Source: DATHWB01 sp035460965
Lineage (GTDB): Bacteria; Actinomycetota; Acidimicrobiia; Spongiisociales; ZC4RG35
Reading direction: 5' to 3'
Assembly: GCA_035460965.1 (NCBI GenBank)
Contig: DATHWB010000127.1
Coordinates: forward strand, 1-16,723
Length of the DNA stretch: 16,723 nt
The position numbers and the translations under genes were made by a program. The notes beneath the pieces are model-generated. The model was not told the DNA's origin. It did no database searches and worked only from the letters and a program-made list of their open reading frames with translations. This document shows, in pieces, positions 6,641 through 13,361 of the stretch (position 1 is the stretch's first letter; each line of letters starts with the position of its first letter).

Positions 6641-7852
6641 CCGAGAGTCCTCGTGATCGTCCCGAACGATTCCTATCGGGCGGCCGACTTCGTGGCGGCC
6701 GCCGATGCCCTCTCCATCGACTTGTCCATCGCCTCCGAGGAAAGGCCGCCGCTGCGACCGGACGACGGCTTCGTTCGGATCGACTGTGGGGACCCGGTCG
6801 CGTCCGCGGAAGCGGTGGCGGACCTGGCCGCCCGCACACCGGTCGATGCGATCGTGGCGGCCGACGACGCAGGCGTGGAGATCGCCGCCCGCGCCTCCCA
6901 GCTGCTCGGGTTGACCGCCTCACCCCCGGCCGCCGCGGCTGTCACCCTCGACAAGCTGGCCGCCCGGCGTCTTCTCGCCTCCGGCGAAGTCCCACAGCCG
7001 GAGTTCCTGGTGCTGGCGGCAGACGACGATCCGGCGGCGGTCGTGGCCGGGTTCGGGGGACCAGTGGTGATCAAGCCGCCGATGCTGAGCGCCGGACGCG
7101 GCGTGCTTCGAGTGGACGAGCCCGGCGACGCCGCCCCGACGGTCGAACGAATACGCCGGATCGTGGCGGCGGCCGGACGCGACCCGGATGGGCCGCTCCT
7201 GGTGGAGCGATACGTCGACGGGCCGGAAGTGTCTGTGGAGGGCATCGTCTGGGAGGGCGAAGTCGAGGTGCTGGCGATCCTCGACAAGCCGATTCCGATG
7301 ACGGGGCCGGCGTTCGAGGAGACGATCTTCGTGACCCCCTCGCGGCATGACGGATCAGTGCTGGCCGAGGTGGAGCGAGTCACGGCCTCGGCGGTGCGAG
7401 CCCTCGGCCTGACGGAAGGTCCGATCCACGCCGAACTGCGCATCGAGCGCGGCCGACCGCTCGTGATCGAGATCGCCGGCCGCACGATCGGCGGCCTGTG
7501 CGGGCGAGCATTGCGGTTCGGGCTGCTCGGCGCACCCCTCGAGACGATGGTGCTGCGGCACGCCCTGGGATTGCGGAAGACATCGCTGCGGCGGGAGACC
7601 GACGCCTCGGGCGTCCTGATGATCCCGATTCCCCGAGCCGGCGTCCTGCGAGCCGTCACCGGCGTGGACGAGACGAGAGCACTCCCGGGGGTGACGTCCG
7701 TCGAGATCACCGCACCTGTCGGGTCGTGGGTGGCGCCGCCGCCGGAGGGGGACCGCTACCTCGGGTTCGTGTTCGCCCGACGCCGTCGACCCGATGAAGT
7801 CGAGGAGATCCTTCGCACCGCCATGGAGAGTATCCGGGTCGTCGTCGACTGA
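6638..7852 (+). CDS. ATP-grasp ligase, L-amino-acid-ligase / carnosine-synthase-like
   Basis: This is a carboxylate-amine ligase of the ATP-grasp superfamily, 404 aa, which would join an acid to an amine through an acyl-phosphate using ATP. An N-terminal Rossmann-like pre-ATP-grasp region (1-100) is followed by the ATP-binding fold: VVIKP with Lys146, a glycine-rich loop SAGRG (151-155), and VERYVDGPEVSVEG (189-202). The metal-binding acids are Glu266 (HAELR) and Glu278 (VIEIAGRTIGG). The usual Asn two residues after the last Glu is Gly here, a variation I believe is common in actinobacterial relatives. The C-terminal part resembles the LAL C-terminal domain. The substrate is unknown: dipeptide-like products are a family expectation only. 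GTG 6638 is preferred on its leaderless promoter; in-frame ATGs at 6587 and 6596 would overlap the nfuA start. Confidence 0.82.
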   Translation: MPRVLVIVPNDSYRAADFVAAADALSIDLSIASEERPPLRPDDGFVRIDCGDPVASAEAVADLAARTPVDAIVAADDAGVEIAARASQLLGLTASPPAAAAVTLDKLAARRLLASGEVPQPEFLVLAADDDPAAVVAGFGGPVVIKPPMLSAGRGVLRVDEPGDAAPTVERIRRIVAAAGRDPDGPLLVERYVDGPEVSVEGIVWEGEVEVLAILDKPIPMTGPAFEETIFVTPSRHDGSVLAEVERVTASAVRALGLTEGPIHAELRIERGRPLVIEIAGRTIGGLCGRALRFGLLGAPLETMVLRHALGLRKTSLRRETDASGVLMIPIPRAGVLRAVTGVDETRALPGVTSVEITAPVGSWVAPPPEGDRYLGFVFARRRRPDEVEEILRTAMESIRVVVD

Positions 7853-7863
7853 CCCGGAGGAAC

Positions 7864-8943
7864 TCACAGGGAGAGCACGCCCTGGATCTTCTCCATCCGC
7901 ACGATGCGGTCGCGAGCGATGCTGCTGGTTCCGTCGAGGAGCGCCGCCGTTTCCTCGAGGACGTCTGCGATCGGGAAGAGCCGGACGAAGTTGTCGGAGG
8001 TGGCCTCGCCCATGTCGGTCAGGTTCCATCCGACCATCAGATCCGTGCGACCCGCCAGCACCGACTCGACGGCCACCAGCCCGAATCGGCCGGCGATGAG
8101 GCGATCCCGAAACGAGCTGTTGCCGCCCCGCACCAGGTGGCCCAGCACCGTCCCCCGGACGTCCACGTCCATGTCCGACACCTCGGCAGACACCTCGTCC
8201 ACCAAGAGGTGCGTGGGGATGTCGACACCCTCCGCCTTGATGATCAGCACCCGACGCTTGCCACGTCCCTCCGAGAAACTGTGACGGATACAGGACGCCA
8301 CACCTTCGACGATCTCGTCGTAGGTGCGGGACTGCTCTGGCAGCAGCACGGCGTCGGCCGCCGTCGCGACCGCCGAGGCCATCGCCAGGTATCCCGAGTC
8401 GCGACCCATGACCTCGACGATGAAGGCCCGATGATGCGAGCGTGCGGTGTCGGATATCCGGTCACATGCGTCGACGATGGTGTTCAGCGCGGTGTCCACA
8501 CCGATCGACTCGCGGGTGAGGCCGATGTCGTTGTCGATCGACGCCGGAATGGCGACGACCGGGATCTCGCACTCCTGCGCCAGCGCATGACCCCCGGCAA
8601 TCGACCCATTCCCGCCGATCACGATCAGACCCTGACTTCCCCACGCCCGGAGGTTGGCGGCGGCCACCGCTCGATGTTCAGCCGACAGGAAGCGGGACGA
8701 GCGGCTCGAGCCGAGCACGGTCCCTCCCAGCGGGCCGATGCCGTCGACGCTCGCCTCGGGGATCACGGCATCCCCGAGCTGCTGGGTCAGCCGCCGGGTG
8801 TGGCCATCGATCAGCCCGTCGTAGCCTCGCTCGACGCCGAGTACGTCGAGGCCACGGCTCGCTCCGATCTTCACGACGGCCTGGATCGCGGCGTTCATCC
8901 CGGGAGCATCGCCGCCCGACGTGAGCACGGTGAGAGATCGCAC
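7864..8943 (-). CDS. pfkA: 6-phosphofructokinase (PfkA family)
   Basis: This enzyme phosphorylates fructose 6-phosphate to fructose 1,6-bisphosphate, the committed step of glycolysis. The 359-aa product is somewhat longer than the 320-aa E. coli enzyme. Visible motifs are TSGGDAPGMNAAI (8-20), SIDND with catalytic Asp137, EVMGR (177-181) and VLGHLVRGG (266-274). The nucleotide-site motif reads GGNGS (110-114) instead of GGDGS, so the Mg-ATP-coordinating Asp (Asp103 in E. coli) is Asn112. The Gly after it, associated with ATP rather than PPi use, is kept. The E. coli Gly124 position is Ala134, not the Lys of PPi-dependent enzymes. GTG 8943 matches the family N-terminus and has TATCTT 7 nt upstream. 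The gene is convergent with the ATP-grasp gene (11-bp gap). Confidence 0.88.
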   Translation of the reverse strand: MRSLTVLTSGGDAPGMNAAIQAVVKIGASRGLDVLGVERGYDGLIDGHTRRLTQQLGDAVIPEASVDGIGPLGGTVLGSSRSSRFLSAEHRAVAAANLRAWGSQGLIVIGGNGSIAGGHALAQECEIPVVAIPASIDNDIGLTRESIGVDTALNTIVDACDRISDTARSHHRAFIVEVMGRDSGYLAMASAVATAADAVLLPEQSRTYDEIVEGVASCIRHSFSEGRGKRRVLIIKAEGVDIPTHLLVDEVSAEVSDMDVDVRGTVLGHLVRGGNSSFRDRLIAGRFGLVAVESVLAGRTDLMVGWNLTDMGEATSDNFVRLFPIADVLEETAALLDGTSSIARDRIVRMEKIQGVLSL

Positions 8944-8956
8944 ATCGCGGAAGATA
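8941..8956 (-). promoter_or_regulatory. Leaderless promoter of pfkA (-10 TATCTT)
   Basis: On the minus strand TATCTT (8956-8951) is followed by 7 nt and then the GTG start at 8943. TATCTT is a close match to the TANNNT actinobacterial -10 consensus, and no Shine-Dalgarno is seen. Confidence 0.55.
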
Positions 8957-8995
8957 GCCGCCACCTCGACCCGGGTCCCGCGACGGTCGGAGCGG

Positions 8996-9010
8996 TACAT
9001 TCGCCGCATG
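8996..9010 (+). promoter_or_regulatory. Leaderless promoter of the S9 peptidase gene (-10 TACATT)
   Basis: TACATT at 8996-9001 is followed by 6 nt and then ATG at 9008. There is no Shine-Dalgarno. It shares a 64-bp intergenic region with the pfkA promoter on the other strand. Confidence 0.55.
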
Positions 9011-10942
9011 GCACTCCCCCTCACCCCCGAAACCATGTGGAGCATCCCCAGGGTCGGCGCGCCCGCGGCGGGCGCAGACGTCGTCGTGGTACCCGTCACG
9101 ACCCACGAGGGCGAGTCCGGGGTGACCCGTGTGTGGAGGATCCCGCTGGACGGCGGCGAGCCCAAGCCGCTGACCTCCCCCGACGCGTCGGCCACCAAGC
9201 CCTCCGTGAGCCCGGACGGAAGCAGGCTGGCGTTCCTGCGCCGCATCGACGGGCGGCCGCAGGTTCACGTGATGCCGCTCGACGGCGGGGAGGCGGCTGC
9301 GATCACGGACCTACCACTCGGGGTGATCGGCGCACGCTGGTTCCCCGACTCCCGGCGGCTGCTGGCGATCGCCGACGTGTTCGCCGACTCCCCGACCATC
9401 GAGGGGACGGGCCGAGTACGAGACGAACGAGCTGAGCGCGAGGCTCGCGTCCGCACCACGGAGGTGGCCGTGTTCCGCTACTGGGACCGATGGCTCACCG
9501 AGGGCCGGATCCCGCACCTGTTCATCGTCGAGCCGGGGTCCGAACCGATCGATCTGACCCCGACCAGCACCCGCTGGATGCGCTGGGACAACACGACGGA
9601 TCCGACCAGTGACGTCGACATCGCTCCCGACGGCTCCGAGGTGGCGGTCTGTCTCGACGTGTCCACTCCCCCGCACCGCGATCTGCGGTGGTCCCTCTTC
9701 ACCGTCGACGTCGCAACCGCCACCGTGTCGGAGGTGACGCCCGCCGCCACAGGCCATGTCTCGGCACCCCGCTACACACCCGACGGCGCGGCACTCGTGT
9801 ACGGAGAGACCGTCGACCGGCACTTCTATGCAGACCGGGTACGGCTGATGAGCAGGCACCGGGGCACCGGAGAGGCGGTCGAACTGACCGAGGGGTGGGA
9901 TCGAAGTCCGTCCGAGTGGATCGTGGACGAGGTCGGCGTGGTCCTCGTGGCGGAGGACGAAGGCAGCCAGCCGCTCTGGACCCTCGCGCTCGACGGCGGG
10001 GACCCGGCCCGCATCGGTGGTGCGGGCACATTGTCCGGTCCCCTACGGCTGACCGACGGACGGATCCTGGCCGTTCACGATTCCCTCACGTCACCCCCGG
10101 AAGTGGTCATCGTCGACGGCAGCGAGCGGAGTCCCCTGACTCGATTCACGGCCCCGATGCTGGCCGACGTCGTCCTACCGCGCGTCGAGGAGATCCGATT
10201 CACGGGGGCCCGCGGAGCCGAGATCCAGGGATGGCTGGTCCGCCCCGAAGACGTGCCGTCACCGTCCCCACTCGTACACATGATCCACGGCGGTCCTCAC
10301 GGCTCGTTCGGGGACACGTGGCACTGGCGCTGGAATGCAGCCGTGTTCTGCGGCGACTCGCGCGTGGCGGCACTCGTGAACTTCCACGGATCGACGGGAT
10401 TCGGCCAGGAGTTCGCCGAGTGCATCCGCGGCGAGTGGGGCGACCTCCCCGCCACCGACATCGAGAACGCCACCGACCATCTCGTCGCTCTCGGTGTGGC
10501 GGATCCGGGGCGGATGGCAATAGCCGGTGGCTCGTACGGGGGATACATGGTGGCGTGGCTGACGTCACAGACCGACCGCTACCGCTGCGCGATCGCCCAT
10601 GCCGCCGTCACAGACCTTCCCGGCATGTACGCCAGCGACATCACGTCGGGAAGGGCGCACGCGTACGGTGCCGAGGTCTGGGAGGACCTGCCACGAGTGA
10701 ACCGATGGAGTCCGGCCGCCCACGCCGCCGGCTACGCCACCCCGACCCTGGTGATCCACGGGGAACGCGACTACCGCGTGCCCGTCACCCAGGGCCTCGA
10801 GCTGTACGGGATCCTGCAGGCGAAGGGCGTCGAGTCCCGGCTGGTCCACTACCCGCAGGAGAACCACTGGATTCTCTCGAAGGCGAACTCCATCCACTGG
10901 TACGGAGAGGTGACGGAGTGGCTGGAGCGCCACCTGCGATGA
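9008..10942 (+). CDS. S9 family serine peptidase (acylaminoacyl-peptidase / prolyl oligopeptidase-like)
   Basis: This is a probably cytosolic alpha/beta-hydrolase peptidase that cleaves short peptides; no signal peptide is seen. The 644-aa product has the S9 layout. The N-terminal beta-propeller (to about residue 390) has TolB-like repeats such as SVSPDGSRLAFLR and DIAPDGSEVAV, followed by a C-terminal catalytic domain. The catalytic triad is readable: Ser509 in GGSYGGYMVAW, Asp588 in GERDYRVPV and His620 in ENHW. The oxyanion-side HGGPHG motif is also present. ATG 9008 is chosen over an upstream in-frame ATG at 8921 because the latter lies inside pfkA and a leaderless-type TACATT precedes 9008. 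The stop overlaps the thiamine pyrophosphokinase start. The peptide specificity cannot be told from sequence. Confidence 0.9.
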   Translation: MALPLTPETMWSIPRVGAPAAGADVVVVPVTTHEGESGVTRVWRIPLDGGEPKPLTSPDASATKPSVSPDGSRLAFLRRIDGRPQVHVMPLDGGEAAAITDLPLGVIGARWFPDSRRLLAIADVFADSPTIEGTGRVRDERAEREARVRTTEVAVFRYWDRWLTEGRIPHLFIVEPGSEPIDLTPTSTRWMRWDNTTDPTSDVDIAPDGSEVAVCLDVSTPPHRDLRWSLFTVDVATATVSEVTPAATGHVSAPRYTPDGAALVYGETVDRHFYADRVRLMSRHRGTGEAVELTEGWDRSPSEWIVDEVGVVLVAEDEGSQPLWTLALDGGDPARIGGAGTLSGPLRLTDGRILAVHDSLTSPPEVVIVDGSERSPLTRFTAPMLADVVLPRVEEIRFTGARGAEIQGWLVRPEDVPSPSPLVHMIHGGPHGSFGDTWHWRWNAAVFCGDSRVAALVNFHGSTGFGQEFAECIRGEWGDLPATDIENATDHLVALGVADPGRMAIAGGSYGGYMVAWLTSQTDRYRCAIAHAAVTDLPGMYASDITSGRAHAYGAEVWEDLPRVNRWSPAAHAAGYATPTLVIHGERDYRVPVTQGLELYGILQAKGVESRLVHYPQENHWILSKANSIHWYGEVTEWLERHLR

Positions 10943-11565
10943 CGACGATCTTCGTGATCACCGGCGGCGATCCGGTTCCGGCCGATGCGCTGGAAGGGCT
11001 CCCGTCGCCGGACCTCGTGGTGGCGGCCGATTCCGGGCTCGATCACGCCGAGGCACTCGGACTCCGACCCGATGTCGTCGTCGGCGATTTCGACAGTGTC
11101 AGCGAGGAGGCGCTCGACCGGTTCGACGGCCACCTGGAACGCCATCCCGTGGCCAAGGACGCCACGGACCTGGAGTTGGCGCTGCGCAGCGCGGTGGGCC
11201 GGGCACCGGACCGAATCGTGGTCGTCGGCGGGCACGGTGGTCGTCTCGACCACTTCCTGGCCAACGCGCTCGTCCTCACGACCCTGCCGCCCACCGTCGA
11301 GGTCGAGTGGCGGGCCGGGTCGGCCGAGATCCACGTGGTGCATGCCACCACCCGCCTGACGGGTGATCCGGGAGAGAAGGTCTCGCTGGTCCCGGTGGGA
11401 GGGAGTGCCCACGGAGTGACGACCTCCGGTCTGCGGTGGCCGCTGACGGACGCCACGCTGTCGTCCGGGAGCAGCCTCGGCGTCAGCAACGAATTCTCAG
11501 GCGAGCACGCCACGGTGACCGTGCGCCAGGGAACACTCCTGGCCATCATCCCCGGTCAGCCGTAG
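10939..11565 (+). CDS. thiN: Thiamine pyrophosphokinase
   Basis: This enzyme transfers pyrophosphate from ATP to thiamine, giving the cofactor thiamine diphosphate. It is a 208-aa cytosolic protein of normal length. All key motifs are visible: ADSGLDHA (30-37), VGDFDSVS (48-55), KDATDLELAL (73-82), GGHGGRLDH (97-105), and the C-terminal SSLGVSNEF thiamine-site segment. The true start is ATG 10939, which overlaps the peptidase stop as ATGA; the frame is open far upstream only as shadow of the peptidase gene. Expression therefore depends on the peptidase transcript. The 3' end overlaps the convergent dehydrogenase gene by 10 bp. No thiamine riboswitch is seen in the window. Confidence 0.93.
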   Translation: MTTIFVITGGDPVPADALEGLPSPDLVVAADSGLDHAEALGLRPDVVVGDFDSVSEEALDRFDGHLERHPVAKDATDLELALRSAVGRAPDRIVVVGGHGGRLDHFLANALVLTTLPPTVEVEWRAGSAEIHVVHATTRLTGDPGEKVSLVPVGGSAHGVTTSGLRWPLTDATLSSGSSLGVSNEFSGEHATVTVRQGTLLAIIPGQP

Positions 11566-12518
11566 ACCTCGGGGTTGACGCAGTGCGGGAGCCGGCGTCC
11601 GTCCATTCCCGCCAGGAGGTTGTCGACCGCGATACGGGCCATCGCCCTCCGGGTGCGGCGACTGGCGGACCCGATGTGGGGTACCACCAGGCAGTTGGGC
11701 AATGCCACCAGCGGGTGGTCGGCGGCAATCGGCTCCGGATCGGTCACATCGAGGGCGGCCGCGGCGATCTCACCGTTGGCGAGCGCGGCCACGAGCGCGT
11801 CGGTATCGACGATCGAACCCCGGGACACGTTGACGAGCACCGCATGGGCCTGCATCGACCGAAAGGCATGTTCGTCGAACAGATGGAAGGTCGAGTCGTC
11901 GAGGGGAGCTGTGATCACGACGTGATCCGACTCCGCCAGCAGGTCGGGGAAGGACCTGTAGGCCACCCCGAGCCGTGACTCGAGGAGCGGCTTGCGGGAG
12001 GGGCCGGAGTACAGGAGCCGCATACCGAATCCGGCCGCCCGTCGGGCGACCGCCGCGCCGATCCTGCCGAGCCCGACCACGCCGAGCGTCGAGTCGTGCA
12101 GGTCCCCGCCCAGGAGGAGACCAGGATCCCAGGGTCCCCATGACCCGGACGCGACGTGTCGTGCCCCTTCCGGTAGACGTCGGACGGCGGCGGCGAGCAG
12201 GGCCCACGCCGTGTCCGCAGTGGTCTCGGTCAACACGCCCGGGGTGTGACCGACCGGGATTCCTCTCCTGGTCGCCTCCGCCACGTCGATGTTGTCCACG
12301 CCGACCGCCATCTGGGAGATGACCCTGAGGTCGGGGTGCATCTCCTCCGGCCCGATCCGATCGGGAATCATCGTTAGAACCCCGTGGGCGTCCGCCATCC
12401 GGAGACGTAGATCAGACGGCTCCATCGGCCCCGGTCCATCCCACACCCAGGCGTCCAGGCCGTCGAGCACGTCTGCGAACTCCTCAGGGAGACGGCGGGT
12501 CACGACGATACGAGACAC
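11556..12518 (-). CDS. D-isomer-specific 2-hydroxyacid dehydrogenase (glyoxylate/hydroxypyruvate reductase-like)
   Basis: This NAD(P)H-dependent enzyme interconverts 2-oxoacids and D-2-hydroxyacids. The 320-aa product has the family layout. The Rossmann motif is GLGRIG at 149-154, and the catalytic triad is Arg233 (NVSRGS), Glu262 (TDPEP) and His281 (PHIGS). The substrate-binding MAVGVDNID segment (70-78) and the strand order resemble glyoxylate reductases of the GyaR/GhrB group, but the exact substrate is not determined. GTG 12518 fits the family start (SRIVVTRRLP) and has TACTCT 6 nt upstream. The long open frame upstream is antisense to the Thr-rich part of the neighbouring gene and is not real. 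Confidence 0.9.
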   Translation of the reverse strand: MSRIVVTRRLPEEFADVLDGLDAWVWDGPGPMEPSDLRLRMADAHGVLTMIPDRIGPEEMHPDLRVISQMAVGVDNIDVAEATRRGIPVGHTPGVLTETTADTAWALLAAAVRRLPEGARHVASGSWGPWDPGLLLGGDLHDSTLGVVGLGRIGAAVARRAAGFGMRLLYSGPSRKPLLESRLGVAYRSFPDLLAESDHVVITAPLDDSTFHLFDEHAFRSMQAHAVLVNVSRGSIVDTDALVAALANGEIAAAALDVTDPEPIAADHPLVALPNCLVVPHIGSASRRTRRAMARIAVDNLLAGMDGRRLPHCVNPEVYG

Positions 12519-12530
12519 GTGCGCAGAGTA
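12516..12530 (-). promoter_or_regulatory. Leaderless promoter of the 2-hydroxyacid dehydrogenase (-10 TACTCT)
   Basis: On the minus strand TACTCT (12530-12525) is followed by 6 nt and then GTG at 12518. No Shine-Dalgarno is present. Its -35 zone overlaps the -10 of the divergent transpeptidase promoter. Confidence 0.5.
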
Positions 12531-12547
12531 TCCGATGGCCATCGCAG

Positions 12548-12563
12548 TACCCTCCCCTTGGTG
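12548..12563 (+). promoter_or_regulatory. Leaderless promoter of the L,D-transpeptidase (-10 TACCCT)
   Basis: TACCCT at 12548-12553 is followed by 7 nt and then GTG at 12561. No Shine-Dalgarno is present. The two divergent -10 hexamers are only 17 bp apart, so polymerase could probably not occupy both promoters at once. Confidence 0.5.
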
Positions 12564-13361
12564 CGACTCTCGCCACGGCAATTCCTGCTCGCCCTTGCGG
12601 GCGTGGCCACCATCACGGGCTGCGGAAGCATCGATCTCGAGGCTTCCCCTGCTGCAGCAGCGGTGGTGACCACGACGGCCACCCCCACGACCACCACGAC
12701 GGCATCGACGACGACGACCACCACGGCCACGACGACGACCACGATCGAACCGGATGCCCCGGCCACCCGCTGGACGGCAGCGCTGACCGACGGACCGACC
12801 GACGTGTTCGAGAGCCCTCGTCACAGCGAGCCGTATCGAACCCTCGAGACGCACACGATCCTCGGGACCCCGACTGTCGTCCTCGTCCTAGGTCAGGAGG
12901 ACGAGTGGCTCGAGGTCATGCTCCCTGGCCGTCCCAACGGAGAGATGGGATGGGTGCGCGCATCCGATGTCGAGCAGTTCGCCGTTCTCCGCCACGCCGT
13001 CGTCGACCTGAAGGCCCGCACCCTGCAGGTCCTCGAGGACGAGGAGGTGGTGTTCGAGACGGCCGTCGGCGTCGGATCACCGTCGTCCCCCACCCCCACC
13101 GGGATGTTCTTCGTCACCGATGCGGTCCGGATCACGAACCCGAACGGCCCCTGGGGCCCGTACGCGTTCGGTCTGTCCGCTCGATCCGACACCGTCACCG
13201 AGTTCAACGGGGGCGACGGGATCATCGGGATCCACGGCACCAATCGGCCCAACTCGATCGGCGAGGCTCAATCGCTGGGTTGTGTTCGGCTGCCCAACGA
13301 GGTGATGCTGGAGGTGGCCAGGCTCCTCGCGGTCGGCTCACCGGTGCTGATCAAGGCGTGA
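12561..13361 (+). CDS. L,D-transpeptidase (YkuD) lipoprotein with SH3-like domain
   Basis: This cell-wall enzyme would form 3-3 peptidoglycan cross-links or attach proteins, outside the membrane. The 266-aa product starts with a lipoprotein signal whose lipobox ends ITGC, with Cys21 lipidated. A Thr-rich spacer follows (about 38-62). An SH3-like domain covers about 70-130 (EWLEVMLPGRPNGEMGWVRA), and the YkuD catalytic domain covers about 140-266. The catalytic motif is complete: His225 in GIHGTN and Cys241 in SLGCVRL. GTG 12561 is chosen because it starts the signal peptide directly and is preceded by TACCCT at leaderless spacing. An upstream in-frame ATG at 12519 would bury the signal and overlap the divergent gene. 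The 3' end overlaps the convergent hydratase-EAL gene by 11 bp. Confidence 0.92.
   Translation: MRLSPRQFLLALAGVATITGCGSIDLEASPAAAAVVTTTATPTTTTTASTTTTTTATTTTTIEPDAPATRWTAALTDGPTDVFESPRHSEPYRTLETHTILGTPTVVLVLGQEDEWLEVMLPGRPNGEMGWVRASDVEQFAVLRHAVVDLKARTLQVLEDEEVVFETAVGVGSPSSPTPTGMFFVTDAVRITNPNGPWGPYAFGLSARSDTVTEFNGGDGIIGIHGTNRPNSIGEAQSLGCVRLPNEVMLEVARLLAVGSPVLIKA
12661..12746 (+). repeat. ACG/ACC trinucleotide-like low-complexity tract
   Basis: This tract consists mostly of ACG and ACC codons with a few GCC, GCA and TCG. It encodes the Thr-rich spacer of the transpeptidase lipoprotein. Such a spacer would carry the catalytic domain away from the membrane and may be glycosylated. The repetitive DNA is prone to length change by slippage. 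Confidence 0.7.

Noticed and set aside
9688..10938. Long upstream extension of the thiamine pyrophosphokinase frame
   Set aside because: This part is the Arg/Pro-rich shadow of the peptidase gene. The family N-terminus and the ATGA overlap place the start at 10939.
12661..12746. Repetitive ACG/ACC tract considered as a tandem-repeat or CRISPR-like array
   Set aside because: There are no equal spacers or conserved repeat units. It is a codon-level Thr-rich linker within a coding gene.
12519..12854. Upstream extension of the hydroxyacid dehydrogenase frame on the minus strand
   Set aside because: It is antisense to the Thr-rich tract of the transpeptidase gene and reads as G/R-rich. The family start and -10 spacing support GTG 12518.
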